Position numbers and translations under genes: made by a program | Notes under the pieces: generated by a model | Told to the model about the DNA's origin: nothing | The model's input: only the letters and a program-made list of their open reading frames with translations | Database searches by the model: none | Part shown: in pieces, positions 35,216-46,939 of the stretch | Position numbering within the stretch: position 1 is the first letter of the stretch | Layout of the letters: every line of letters begins with the position of its first letter | DNA from: Spongilla lacustris | Taxonomy: Eukaryota > Porifera > Demospongiae > Spongillida > Spongillidae | Reading direction: 5' to 3' | DNA: 64,000 nucleotides | Assembly (NCBI GenBank): GCA_949361645.1 | Contig: OX442418.1 | Coordinates: 7,753,376-7,817,375 of the forward strand

Positions 35216-35580
35216 TTAAATGAAGTCTAATGTGAGTTAAACGCGGTTAATGTTACGAGATGGTGCCTTCCGCTTGCTGCGTCTATATCACGATATGCGC
35301 ATGCGCACAGCCAGATCACTCTGGCATCGTGGTGAGTGCGAAAACACCCACCCACCTTCCCCCTGAACAGCGTTTCGAAGGCGTTCTCCATCACGAGCAA
35401 CTACGTGCCCCTGGATGTGATTAGACTGGGAGGGGGCGTTTCCCGGTACACGCCTTCACACCCCTCCGCCCCTTCACGAGGGGCGGGGCTTCCCTGACAT
35501 TCCCCAAACTGTGTTAGGTGCTGCTATGCTTGCGATATTCAGTGCTCGATCTGATTGTGTCCCCGCGAGTAAGTAATTAA
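35067..35580 (+). repeat. B1-A2-B2 split direct repeats
   Basis: B1 35067-35219 and B2 35427-35580 are about 96% alike (shared TGGGAGGGGGCGTTTCCC start and GTAAGTAATTAA end). A2 35220-35341 matches A1. An 85-bp spacer separates A2 from B2. B1 overlaps the 3' end of the recombinase frame. Confidence 0.9.
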
Positions 35581-38210
35581 CATCTCATCAGTACTGCTTG
35601 TGCCTTTCTCCTGAGACCATCTACTGTACAATAGAGTTCTGCTGGTGGGCAGCACAGCATGTCACCAAAATAGAATTATTATCCATTAGCTTTCATCCAT
35701 TTTCTCTGCCGGAGTCATAGTAACAGTGGCTTGGAGAGCATTCAGCCAACAATGTAACGTGCTGTGAGGTGGGATGAACAAGCATCTGCCCTGGTGACAG
35801 TCATGTGAAGCTTGGCACATTTTGAATTATAAAGGCTTTCTTAAATCATGCCTTACCACAAGGACCAATGCATCCCAGTCCAAGTTGGTTTAATACAACT
35901 CTATATAGTGAATGTGTGGGTATTCCTCTTGAGTGCAACCACGTAGCTCTGAGGCTTAGCCTGACATGCCCCAAACCCTAACCATAACCTGGAGCAATCT
36001 GGGCCACTTATCAAGAGAAAAAACTTTAAAGTTCAAAGTTGCTGAGTATGTTACAGGTTAGGGTGGCAGGGGTGCAGCAACTGAGGAAAATTATAGTGAT
36101 TCATTACACATTTCTGGATGCTTAAAGTAATCAATGATTAAAATGTAGTCAGGTGGATTGGCGTGCGCACATGCAGCTGATAACGATCAGCACAAAACGG
36201 TGGTATCAATGCTCCACATAAAAGCTGTTGAAGGAAAAGCCAGATCTCCCCCTACCCCATATATATATATATATGGGAAAGTGCCCAGCAAAATCACCCT
36301 TCTGAGCTTAAACTTAATAATCGTACGTTACAAAATTTTCCTTTCAAATTTCGTACATTTGTTCCCACATCATTTTTGTATACACAATTTTGGGTGTTCT
36401 AATGATTTTCCATGCCATGAGTGCAAAGTTCGTTAAACCAATGGGTAAGTGTTGAAAACACATCAAATTCAGTATGTACATAGAGGAGTCCTATACCTAC
36501 ATGTATTGATTTGTTCTGTTTGTTAATTTGTATCCATCTGATACAGAGATACAATTGAATAAACTGCTTGCATGTTTTCCCACTTGATTCGGGCCAATGC
36601 TTTGGGCAAATCGCATGCTGTTCAGTGTATGGGGAGGCTCCCTAGCGCAAATCAAGCCTATCTTATGCACACAAAGTAGTAACATCCTTGTTATCACCAA
36701 AAATGGAAATGGCTACCAAAAGCAGTAAAGATTACATGTACTGAGCATTGTACTGCTTTCTGGTAGGAGGAGGTAAATGATTTAGGGAGTTTAGAATGAG
36801 TGAAAAAATACATGTAGATAGTTTTGGTTATAAATGCATCACAATTACAATTTAGACGTACCCATCTGCACTTTCTTGTAGCCACTTTATGAAAGACGTA
36901 GACACAACTTGAGATGATACCTATGTTAATAAAAAATAATTGTCAAGGCTATGGCCACAATGCACAAACATGCAATTGTATTAGTACTACCTCAGAATTG
37001 GACATTGAAACAAAAGTATCCCAAATCAATGAGTGCTTACTTATAAGTAAGAAAACTGCACACATGAGTAAGAGTTTGTATAATGTCCTATTCATTTCGT
37101 TAGACTATTGGGGAAGACTTGAAGTTACATTGCCTTTTGATTACTATACATAGAGACGGATATTTTCCCATCAAAGAAAATCGTGATCTTTCTCTGTATT
37201 CCATTAATCAAGAAATCACTATTACGATTGATTAAAATCATGTGGACTACATTCCAAAACCATCTGCACTGACCTAAAAAGCCTCAGGAAACTTGTTTTT
37301 CAGACAAGACAAAATCAAGTCCATTACGCACATTTAGGTTTCACCGTAGCTGTTATGAGGCAAGCTGAAGCCACATTATCTTTTAGAAGTGCCTTTAGCA
37401 TCAGTGCAGAAGCTATTTTGCTTGTTATTGTATATAGGCAATATGTTTTAAACACAAAACCAAAGGCATCCCTTGCTAACACAAGTAAGATCCATGCACT
37501 TTGAAAGTAAGAATGAATTCATAAATCTATGGTCAAGATGTGAAATTTAAGACTACAAATACAAGGGCATATACATGTATATAAATAAAAAAACATGGTA
37601 CTACAACAACTCTCCCATGTGCCACGTCCCCTATTAAAGACATGTTGAAATTTTTATGAACAGTTTAAATCCATGAAGTTCTTGTGATATGAAAAGTGTA
37701 AGTGTAATCAGGAGTGCATGTAGAAGCTCAGTATTGCTAGACACGCATAAGCACTTTAAGCAGTAGAGCTTACACATATATGATGTATTATGATCCCTTA
37801 AGTGACATTTTCAAGTATATGTGCAGCATAAATAAACACAAAGGTATCATTTTATGATACTAGGACAACTGCTATTAGAACACGCATTTATCTTGCATTA
37901 CTGTTGCAGGATGACAAAGTAGCTGCATTGATAGTTAGCGTAAGCTTTGTGTATATTGTCCAATGAGATATCAAGCCCCCAAATGTATCCTTCATGTACC
38001 AAATGCATTCCTTTACAGTCTTCCCAAAGTGCTAAATTTAAAATCGTTAAGTGTCTGGGGCTTTGCTTATCTAAGTTTTGTGAGTGAGATCTCAAACCGG
38101 AAATCACTTTTCATAGTTAATCTACAAGTGATGACAGCTACATGTACCTTAAGTTCACTTTGCTGGCTGGGTATACTTACTAGGTTTACCTAACAATGTT
38201 CATTAGGTAA
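35581..38210. other. intergenic stretch, no gene seen
   Basis: AT-rich, with a short (TA)n run at about 36258-36274. No coding exon, RNA gene or repeat was recognised on either strand. Confidence 0.45.
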
Positions 38211-39094
38211 AATGAAGGTTAACGAGTTAACTTAGGTTAATTTGGGAGGTACCTAACGCATGCGCAGTCCGATAGAAGCGTGGCGTGTGAGGGCACACTT
38301 GGTTGGTGATTCGTTTTCGTGTTGTGAAATGGCTGAAGAGGCGGAACTGCAGAGAATGGTCCAAACCATGGTGGAGAAGGCGTTGGAAGAGGAAAGGGTG
38401 AGGACGACGAGCACACTCCGGTCATCGTCCGGTAGGAGTATATCCCCTTCCCTTTAGTTCTTAATCTCCCCAACGGGGATGACGGGCCTCGGCTCATTAG
38501 GTTCCTTATTTTTTTTATAGCGTTCTAGACACTAGTATTCCCTACCCTTGCGAAGCACTAAAGATACTCAGGCAAGTAGAGCCCATACCCCGGTGGGTAT
38601 CGCTAAGCCGAACGCTACTCCGGCGAGTAGAGCCCACTTGATCAATACCCCGGCAGGTTTCGCTAATCCAGCGAGTAGAACGCACTCGATCAATACCCCG
38701 GCGGGTATCGCTAAGCCGACGCTACTCCGGCGAGTAGAGCCCACTCGATCAATAGCTTTACTACTCAGTTCCGACAACACATTAAATGAAGGTTAACGAG
38801 TTAACCTAGGTTAATGTGGGAGGTACCTAATGCATGTGCAGTCCGAACGAAGAAATACCGCGTGGCGTGTGAGGGCACACTTGGTTGGTGATTCTTTTTT
38901 TTTTCTTTCTCCAGACCATCATGGTCTGTGACTTCTAGGGTAGAAAGGGAAAAAGGGGGACTTCACATCCCACCCCCCCAAGCTGGCATAAGGGGCGGGG
39001 CTGGCCACTTCCCACCCCCATCCCTCTCCCCCTAGATTCCTCCAGATCAGAAGCCTGGCAACAGCATTACTACGCAGTTCCGACAACACATTAA
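38211..39094 (+). mobile_element. small split-direct-repeat retroelement, non-autonomous
   Basis: A1 38211-38312 and A2 38785-38894 are near-identical (AATGAAGGTTAACGAGTTAA start, TTGGTTGGTGATTC end). B1 38754-38785 and B2 39063-39094 share ACTAC(T/G)CAGTTCCGACAACA. The order A1...B1A2...B2 is the same as in the Ngaro-like element at 30832-35580. The 440 bp between A1 and B1 hold a short frame, MAEEAELQRMVQTMVEKALE (from 38330), that could be a gag start, and a tandem array. No RT or recombinase is present, so it would depend on another element. Confidence 0.75.
38550..38755 (+). repeat. tandem array, unit about 60-65 bp
   Basis: Three to four degenerate units containing CGAGTAGAGCCCACTCGATC and AATACCCCGGCGGGTATCGC. 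In one frame the units code NTPAGIAKP repeats. Confidence 0.75.
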
Positions 39095-39449
39095 CCTAAC
39101 GTGCTTTGTTTAAAACGTATGAGAGATAACGATATTCCAACAATCTTTGTTGATTCAATACGATTAGATATGGAATTCTCTTGCTGTGGCTTCCAAAATG
39201 CATGTCCATGACTTAAGACCACAGTTGTAGAGCCAATTGACCAATGGACCCTCCATTTGGTGTTTGCAGGTTTTCCTGAAACTTTCCCTTCGATATTAGC
39301 AGAGTTTCAATTCTTACTATACGAAGGCTGTGAAGGTATAAGGGCACCCTTCACTTAGCTACACCGTGCTTATACGCACCAGTATATCATTGTTTTACAA
39401 GTAGTTAATATCTGTTAAACACATCGTGTATAATCGTGTACAAATACAT

Positions 39450-41300
39450 CCATGGCTAGTCAGGTGTGGCCCAAAGTCATCAAGGAGCCCATAGTTAATG
39501 AAGCTACTGTCTTTTCATGTGATCCAGGCAAAGACTTGACGTTGGAATCAGGTTTCGGCAACCACATGTAGAGGTGTTGTTTGATATCCATGTTATTGAC
39601 ACTGATGCCCCCATGACACTACCATCCAGTACCTTATGCTATTCTTGAGCCCAGCTCAAAGATAATCTACAAAAGATAAAAAGAGGCACCTTCACCCTTT
39701 TGTCCTTTCAGTGGATGGACTACTTCACAAAGAGGCTAGTCACTTCTTAAAGCACATGGCCACTGATCTGTCTTTCAAGTAGGACAAAGCCTATTCAATT
39801 GCGAGGACTTATGTATGGTCGTGGTTCGCTTTTACTGGGGTTTAAGCAGTGAGCCTCACACATCAAGTGGACACTGTAGCTGCCATATCAGAGGCTGGTT
39901 TCCAATCCTTGGGCAAAGTGGAATTCATGAAACCCCAAAAAGTCCTGTTTGGGGCAACCTCAATACCTCTTCACGTTATAGGACAAATAAATGTCACACT
40001 CGAGCATGGTGATTGCACGTGTCTACGTAGTCAGAGAACTTAGAGCGAATCTACTAGCTATCCAGGCACTCCATATACTTGCTGATATTGTTGATGAATA
40101 CAGCATGTACATTTATCAACAATACCCAGCCCTTTTCAACGGTCTTGGCAGATTTGGTGAGCCCTACCACATAAAACTCATGCCTAATGCCACCCCTTTC
40201 GCACTGTACTCAGCACAAAATGTCCCCATTCCACTTCTTGACAAAGTGAAGTCTCTGGAAACACCAACTGATTGGTGTGCTGGTATGGTTGTTGTGCCCA
40301 AGAGAAATGGAGGCAATCTGTGTTGACCTCAAGCCATTAAACGAATCAGTCCTTCATGAGGTTCATCCACTTCCTAAAGTAGACACCACACTAGCTTTGT
40401 TGTCTGGTGCAACAATATTCTCCAAAATTGATGCCAACAGCGGCTTCTGGCAGGTCCCATTAGCTGAAGAGTCACGTCTACTAACAACTTTCATCACACC
40501 CTTTGAACGATACTGCTTCAACAAGCTACCATTTGGGATATCATGCGCACCAAAGCATTTCCCGAGAATTATGAACAAGTTGCTTGCAGGTTTAGAGGGT
40601 GTCATGCGCCAAATGGATGACACACTTGACTACTCAAGAAAAGCATGATCGGAGACTACATGCAACACTAAACCGAATCCAGTTAGCAGGGATGACATTG
40701 AACAAGGAGAAGTGCTTATTCAACAAATCAAGACTCTAATATTTAAGCCACATCATTGACCCTCAAAGCAATGGACAAGCAAAGCGGGCGGTTCAGACCC
40801 TACTAAAACACTCTGAGGATCTGTTTATCTCTGTTATGAACTATAATGCCACTCCAATGCCATGGCGCAACTTTGAGTTGCTGATGGGAAGGAAAATGCA
40901 AAGCACCTTACCCCAACTAACCGAAAACCTTATTCCAAAATGGCCATTCCTCAAGGAGAGAAATGTTTTGAATAAACAGAAACAGAAAAAGTACTATGAC
41001 CAGAGACATAGGACACAACCTCAACCCTCCTTGGAGGAAGATGATGATGTATGGGTGTCTATAGATGGGAACAAGGTACCAGGATGTGTAATGGGCCCAG
41101 TGCACACACCAAGATCATATACTGTGGAAACCCCACCAGGATTGCTAAGGAGAAACAGATGCTACCTCACCAAAGTGGCGATGTCACCTGGATCAAGGAG
41201 GGCCCTTGGTCTATTTTCGACTTCGGCCTTCACTTCCTTATCAAGAAGTCGAAAACAGACCAAACCGGGAGAGGCACCATAATATCCATGGGTTACCCCA
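39450..41300 (+). mobile_element. Ty3/gypsy pol remnant with RT-to-integrase deletion
   Basis: Protease/linker tail VIGQINVTLEH at about 39980, then RT frames 39991-40326 (YHIKLMPNATPFAL, MVVVPKRNGG) and 40277-40648 (VDLKPLNESV, FSKIDANSGFWQVP, FGISCAPKHF and a box QMDDTLDYS). Immediately after the RT (about 40755) the sequence jumps to the late integrase: SNGQAKRAVQTLLK, WRNFELLMGRKM and KKYYDQRHR. RNase H and the integrase zinc finger and DDE core are therefore deleted. Frameshifts are present. LTRs were not found. Confidence 0.75.
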
Positions 41301-41639
41301 TCAGACGAACACAATGAAGACCTGGGTGCCTCTGATGATGAACTTCCACAAGATCTGCAAACAGATGAACAAGAAAACCCTACCTTTCTTCGAAGCCCTA
41401 TAGCTACACGCAGCCATACTGGGACACTGATTAAACTTCCCTCTCGTTACGGAAGGAAAGATGTGATGTATCGGTTATGTAATGTGTGCACGTGACTTTA
41501 CATTAGCAAGGAGCAGCGTGTGTATTCGATGCGTAATTTGTACCTTTGTGTATCCGATTACATCCATTTGATAAGACACGTATATACTACACAACCCTAA
41601 CCCTAATGCATTACCAGTACCTTGTTCTGGCTCTGTTGC
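41301..41639. other. spacer with a short TAACCC-like run
   Basis: No gene. A (CCCTAA)2 stretch at about 41594-41605 equals two TTAGGG telomere units on the other strand, most likely chance or a degenerate insertion. Confidence 0.4.
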
Positions 41640-42793
41640 AGACTAAGCTTTTCTTATTACGTTCAGCAATAGCTTGTCTTTGAGGTTTGCGGTCCTCATA
41701 CCATCGACCGCCAATAACCAATCGTCTAAGATGTTGTTGGCTGTAAAAAAGCTACTTCCTGAGCTCTACCCCCTTGGTGCACTCAGCCTACTCCTCTCCA
41801 TCTTCCCTATTTTGGGGAGACAAGATCATCTTGTCAGCAGAAGGTGTACAGCAGGGAGATCCTCCTCTTCTGCCTAGCTCTGCACAAGCTGATCTCTGCG
41901 CTGACCTCTGAACCGCATTCTAAGCTCTTTGGATGATATCACCATTGTTGGTAGCCTTTCTGATGTCTCCCGTGACGTTCAGCTTTTTGAGCAGGCATCA
42001 AAGTAGCATGGCCTAAAGCTGAACCGTGCAAAGACTGAAATTATCACGAATGACCCATCTATCTGTTCTGACATGCTGCTGCTTCTACCCAATGCGCAGT
42101 TCATAGACCCTCATGATGCCACCTTACTGGGATCCTCAATTGGTGATATCAGTTCTATCAATGCCACAATCTCCAAGAAGACAGGCTACTAAGTTTAATG
42201 GGGAAGAGATTGCAGCACATTTTATCACATGATGCAATCCTCTTACTCGGCAATGCTTTTGCCATCCCAAAGCTTCTGTACCTGCTGCGGACATCATCCT
42301 GTTTTCTCTCAACCACACTCCAATGCTATGATGATGAACTTCGGAAAATTCTTTGTTCCATCATGAACATCTGCCTTAGTGAAGCAACCTGGACTCAGGC
42401 CATACTTCCAGTTCGACTTGGGGGCCTTGGCATTTGGAGTGCTGTGCTATCACCATCAGCTTTCCTTGCTTCTGTACACAGCTCTCAGGACCTTGTCTAC
42501 AAGATCCTACCACCACGTCTCCTTTCAGCAGACCTTCCTAACAAGGACAAAGCTATCTTTGTGTGGTCACAGGGCCATCAACAATCTCCTCTTCAGGACA
42601 AAGCATCTTCTTCCCAAAAGGCATGGGACACTCCAAGGGTAGAGGCAGTCTCTGCAGCTTTGTTAGACCAAGCCTCTGATGCCATCACTAGGGCTCGCCT
42701 ACTGGCTGTCTCCAGGAAGGAGTCTGGTGCCTGGCTTCATGCTGTCCCTAACTCTTCACTGGATCTCGGAATGGACAATGAAACAATTACACA
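41640..42793 (+). mobile_element. LINE-like RT remnant (second family)
   Basis: Pieces in order: MLLAVKKLLPELYPLG (about 41730), GVQQGDP (about 41840, frameshift right after), LALHKLISALTSEP, a box SLDDITIVG replacing YxDD (about 41935), then a 200-codon frame from 42198 with LPVRLGGLGI, ARLLAVSRKESGAWLHAVP and GMDNETI. The order and motifs are those of an RT with thumb and linker. It ends abruptly at about 42793 where a minus-strand element begins. Stops and frameshifts show it is dead. Confidence 0.72.
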
Positions 42794-44050
42794 TCAAAGG
42801 TCCTCAGAGCATCTGAGGCTAGGCTGGGTGGTGTGACCCTTGCTATGTGGACCATCCTGCAGAAGCTACCACACGTGCGCAACAAGGTAACTACTACCTG
42901 GAGATCAATTGCAGCTACATCCACCAGCCCAGACAGCAACTTCCTGGACTCTGCACACTTACCAGCAATAAACTTAGAACAGTGCAAGTAATCACTGATT
43001 GGTGCACCGAGGATATCCAAGTTGGGCAAGAGTGAACACTTCACATCAGGTGGAAAAGAGGTGTTATCCTTCTTCTCAATCAAATGCAGAGCCCGCAGCA
43101 TAGCTGGGTGGCTACCAGCCAGGGCTCCATCATCTAGGTACCAGGCTTGAAGGAGGAGGTCAAAGCATTCATCATCAGCTTCCAGGCTTACTACAAGCTT
43201 GTGAAGCACTAATGCAAACAGCAAAGGATCCAGGGGGTCACCTTGCTGCACTCTGGATTCAGAAGTGATCTGGCCAAGTGGGTGCCAAAGCAGGGGGTGG
43301 GACCCATAGCACCAAGATCCACATGTTGTACAGAATATCGACTGGAAGGGGCTTGTCATGGCGTCCCTTACGTCTGAGGGATGGAAGGACACACTTTGGG
43401 AGCATAAAGAGCTTGCCTCCTCTGTGTTCTCTAGGATGACACACCTCAAAGCTGATGATGACAAGGCTCGCGCAAAGGCAGGCCGGAACGAAGCGCAGGG
43501 TGGACTGATTGAAAAAGCATACATTCTCAAATGTGGGAAGGCCTGGTTCATGTTGGTAAAGAAGTGCCTCAGCAGGATTGGGTTATAATGGACCTGCAAA
43601 GTCTAGGACTGAAGAAGCCACTCTTCCAGCATTACACTTCTTGGAATGGGAAGACTGCCTTCTGTCGGAGACTAGCTGAAGGCAGATATGGCAGATATAG
43701 TGATCCTGCTCATTAAGCCAGGTGCTTGGGATTCCCCCAGGGAATACAGATTGTGCATGGAGTGTCATGTGGGACTTCCACATTGAGGGTGCAATAAGCT
43801 TCGGACAGCCTTTTACAACACAATATTGTTTGCGTTGCTGCCTGGAGGCTCACACAGTCTGGGAACCGAGTTGATTTGGAGCAGTTGGTTGACTAGAGTT
43901 TCAGGGGGTAGAAGTAGGTTGGAGCTGTGTGATCGAGATGGTCTGTGAATGACTTCCGCTAAATCCCCTAGATGGTTCTCCAACTTCAGATCTCCCGCGA
44001 CGGGGGTGACGCAGCTACTGTGGGCTACCAATGATTTGCGGCTGCATCTG
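42794..44050 (-). mobile_element. RLE-type non-LTR retrotransposon, N-terminal and RT part
   Basis: Minus strand. 43783-43583 has a C2H2/CCHC-like finger (HYICHICLQLVSDRRQSSHS, then KKC) typical of the N-terminal fingers of R2-like elements. A long frame at 43599-42787 carries the RT: ISPPCASFRPAFARAL, RVQQGDPLDPLLFALVL and AWYLDDGALAG, ending in the thumb (LLRTCGSFCRMV). Finger and RT are in different frames. The catalytic box is LDD as in the other fragments. It is cut off at 42794 against the plus-strand fragment, so linker, zinc finger and nuclease are missing. Confidence 0.78.
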
Positions 44051-44351
44051 AGTCAGGGTGGAATTCATATGGGCGTTTGATGGTGACTGTGGTTTCTTGC
44101 ATCTAACAATGGTGATCGAGCGGCCGGTGGTGAATGAGTAGAAGACACTAAAGTTTGCGTAGAGGCGCATGCCCGGGTCACCGTACTTGTAATAGTTGTA
44201 GGTAGCTAGCGACTCGGCTTGGTTACCTGAAGGAAGAGTGTTATTGCATCATCCATATTTCCCTGCATGACAACTTAAACATGTTGGTTGTGCTTCACAA
44301 ATTTGCAAGAACTACCACGAGCGTGCATGCCATTGCACTTGCAGCACGGCT

Positions 44352-44381
44352 ATAATAATAATAATTATTATTATTATTATT
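44352..44381. repeat. (ATA)n/(ATT)n palindromic microsatellite
   Basis: ATAATAATAATAATTATTAT-type run, self-complementary. A related (ATT/AGT)n run lies at 44797-44830. Confidence 0.8.
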
Positions 44382-44433
44382 CAACTAACCACACAATAAA
44401 ACACATTAATAAGTATTTCCTATACATACACAG

Positions 44434-44800
44434 TCAGAATGGATGACGTTCTCTTGCCAGGAGTGCCCTAGCAATGGACTTCCCCAAATGAAGGTTAAGC
44501 CTGCCGTATACATGTATGTCTGTCACCACCAATGCCTTTGGCCTGGACTGGCTGATGGCAAGGTGGGATGCAAGCCTGGAGAATGATCCTTCAGCAACCT
44601 CATCCCAGTTGCCGTACATTTCTATTGCCATGGGTGTACAGGCCCACCCTAGCTCTTGACATTTGGAGCTATTGGCCTGTATCTTTCGGTTCTCTGCTAC
44701 AAGTGCTGTAGCACCAACTACTTGGCATGATTCCTCCAAGATAATAGGAGTGGAGAGGGCACTGTGATGTCCATTGCTGCAGGTCTACCTCTGTCATTTA
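44434..44800 (-). mobile_element. RLE-type non-LTR retrotransposon, 3'-terminal fragment
   Basis: Minus-strand frame 44739-44434 matches the C-terminal tail after the nuclease domain of the 12948-13760 frame: ENRKIQANSSKCQELGWAC, then PMAIEMYGNWDEVAEGSFSR and the RLNLHLGKSIARALLAR end. A few more bases of the nuclease domain (SPL) extend to about 44765. Upstream parts are absent. Confidence 0.75.
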
Positions 44801-45780
44801 TTATTATTATTAGTATTAGTATTGTTATTGTACAGCCTTCAAACCTTGACATGTTCCATCATACAATTTCACCCTGCTTTGAGGTCCTTGTGGCCCCCCC
44901 ATTGGAACCCCAGAGTACATCCAGAAACGTCAACTTTTACATCTTCTCCCACAGTTTTGTGAAACTCAAGTTGCCCTATCTCTACTATGGATGTGTGGAT
45001 CATTCTGTAAGATGGCCCACCTTGCTCATACAACTCCCCCCTACATAGATATTGAGTGCTTCCTTCAGTTTGACAGAGACAGTCTGCATTGCCTTAAAAC
45101 CTCAGCACTAAGTTCTTCTGCTGCTCAGTGTCTTATGCTAAAAGTCTGAAGCACACTCTCATTGACTCTTCTCGAGGGCACCTGAACTTAACAATTTGTA
45201 GTTTTCAGAATAATATAAAGAGTTACAGCTGGATAAATGAACAGAACTAGATTACACTAAATGCACTACTTCATTATTATAATATGTACATGTAGCCCAA
45301 AATATAAAAGCCTGTTCTGCCACTTCAAGAATGAAATGAATAGATTGAAGGTAAGAAGGTGTATTGAAACTTTAAAAAAAAAAAAAACATCAAGCATCCA
45401 TAGTATGAGCTCAAAGCCATCGTCCATGGTCAAGAAGTTCGGAGCTACATAGAATATTATATTGGCATGGTACAAAACATGAGAAAGCTGTACTTCGTCA
45501 TGGATGTGATTACAACTGAGCCAATCAAAACGCTTCCAGATCATTTGGTTAGTTATCTAGCAGCTAATATGTAATAAGTGAAGGGTGGAGTAATAAAATC
45601 AAAATGCCTTTTTACCACCTCTTTTATAATATAATTTGAAGGAAATCTGTTATCTTACATCGATCATGGGCACTATTACTGAAGCATATGATTCGCATGG
45701 ATATTCCCAGAGGTGAGTTTGTGCACCATCACAATGATCACCACACACATGGTGTTACCATACTTCTACTGTACCTTAGT
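44801..45780. other. stretch without a recognisable gene
   Basis: AT-rich, with a 14-nt A run at about 45373. Short frames on both strands have no recognisable motif. Confidence 0.4.
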
Positions 45781-45782
45781 TT

Positions 45783-46700
45783 TTGGAAGTAGTGAAGGCA
45801 ATCAAAGGTTCCAGTAAAGATGGTAATTGTGGTGCCAATGAGCAGTGTGAAAGTGATGAAGTCATTGTGGTAGATGATGATGAAGGTGCCAATGAAAATA
45901 AGAAAGACATCAGGGAAAGATATAATGGTAGTGCAGGTGACAGTGAACATATTGAAGGTACAAATGGTAACCATGAACCTACAACTAGTGAGCGAGGTGA
46001 AGAAACTATTAATGGTAGAGAGGAATTGAAAATATGTGCACAGGTGTGTAACAATATAAATAAATTATATATGACCATGTAAATGTACTGTCATTTCTCA
46101 CATACAGGTGAAGAGACAAGAATTCTTTTTACTAGGGACACGAAAGCAGTTATTAAGAATGGAGACTGGCTTTCTGATCAGCATATGTACCTTGCACAAG
46201 GTATTTTGGAAAAAAAAAATCCCTCACATTGATGGCTGGCAGTGAACTGTTCTAGCACAGATTGATGGGTTTGTGCCTGCAACATATGAATCAATTCAAA
46301 TTCACCTGGTATCTGGAAATCATTGCCTGACATCGACGTAGTCGTGTATGACAGTAAATAACAAAGGAAAGAATTAAGCTCAACTCTTACCAGCTCTGTC
46401 TAGTAATCAAGCCATTGATTCAAGTTGAGATCGACAGTAGTAAACACTCAGGTCACTTAATTGTGACCCAAAAGCAGAGGGGTGGGAGTGGCTGTAGGTG
46501 TTTGCAATTGCTTTTGCAGTGCATGCAGCATTGGAATATATCCTTATAGGAGTTTGATCAGCTCAAAACGAGAATGGCGTAAGTATTTGAGAAAAAATAA
46601 CCATTCCGTGTCCTTGATACCCGAAGCAAAACCAACAACAAAAACAAAAATGGACAACATCCGCTATGATACCAGAATCGGTGGGATGGACTGCACATCA
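45783..46700 (+). pseudogene. Ulp1-like cysteine protease domain remnant
   Basis: An acidic stretch (45783-46042: DEVIVVDDDEGANENKKD) ends at a possible donor, followed by an exon-like piece at 46109-46200 (KNGDWLSDQHMYLAQ) and degraded continuation: IDGWQ, LAQIDGF, SGNHCLTST, then GGSGC, a frameshift, and FAIAFAVHAAL (about 46480-46535). The order WLSDQH ... GNHW(L)xST ... GGxDCGxFAIAFAxHAA is that of Ulp1-like peptidases encoded by many animal transposons; the catalytic Cys codon survives but the reading frame is broken by several stops. The original host or element is not identified. Confidence 0.55.
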
Positions 46701-46939
46701 GTCCCTTCGGGGATATTTTTACCGTAGGTCTTGTCATCCCCCCATGAGGAAAGTGTGACTGATGGGATTGATAAAGAGCTGTGCATCGTATTGTACATTA
46801 GTGGACAACATCACTAAAACAATCCTAATGCTAAAAAAGGGAGCACTGATGGCAAAAGGTGGACATAAGGAACACCTACAGGCTGGTACTAGTTCATTCG
46901 GAGGATTGGTTATTGTTGGGTATGGAGTGCGATAGTAGT

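Larger units (their letters stand above)
30832..35580 (+). mobile_element. Ngaro-like tyrosine-recombinase retrotransposon with split direct repeats
   Basis: Repeats occur in the order A1 (30832-30953), coding region, B1 (35067-35219), A2 (35220-35341), B2 (35427-35580). A1...B1A2B2 is the split-direct-repeat arrangement that defines Ngaro/PAT/VIPER-type YR retroelements. The coding region holds gag with zinc fingers, an RT broken by the 440-bp repeat R, RNase H and a tyrosine recombinase, in the usual order. Stops and frameshifts in gag, the RT disruption and a recombinase frameshift make it non-autonomous now. GC content and CpG density are clearly higher than in the flanks. Confidence 0.85.

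Noticed and set aside
41594..41605. Two CCCTAA units resembling telomeric repeat, near a TERT gene
   Set aside because: Only two units, inside transposon-rich sequence; too short to be an interstitial telomere.
45738..46078. Minus-strand hydrophobic frames considered as membrane proteins
   Set aside because: They are antisense shadows of the acidic GAT/GAA-rich plus-strand segment.
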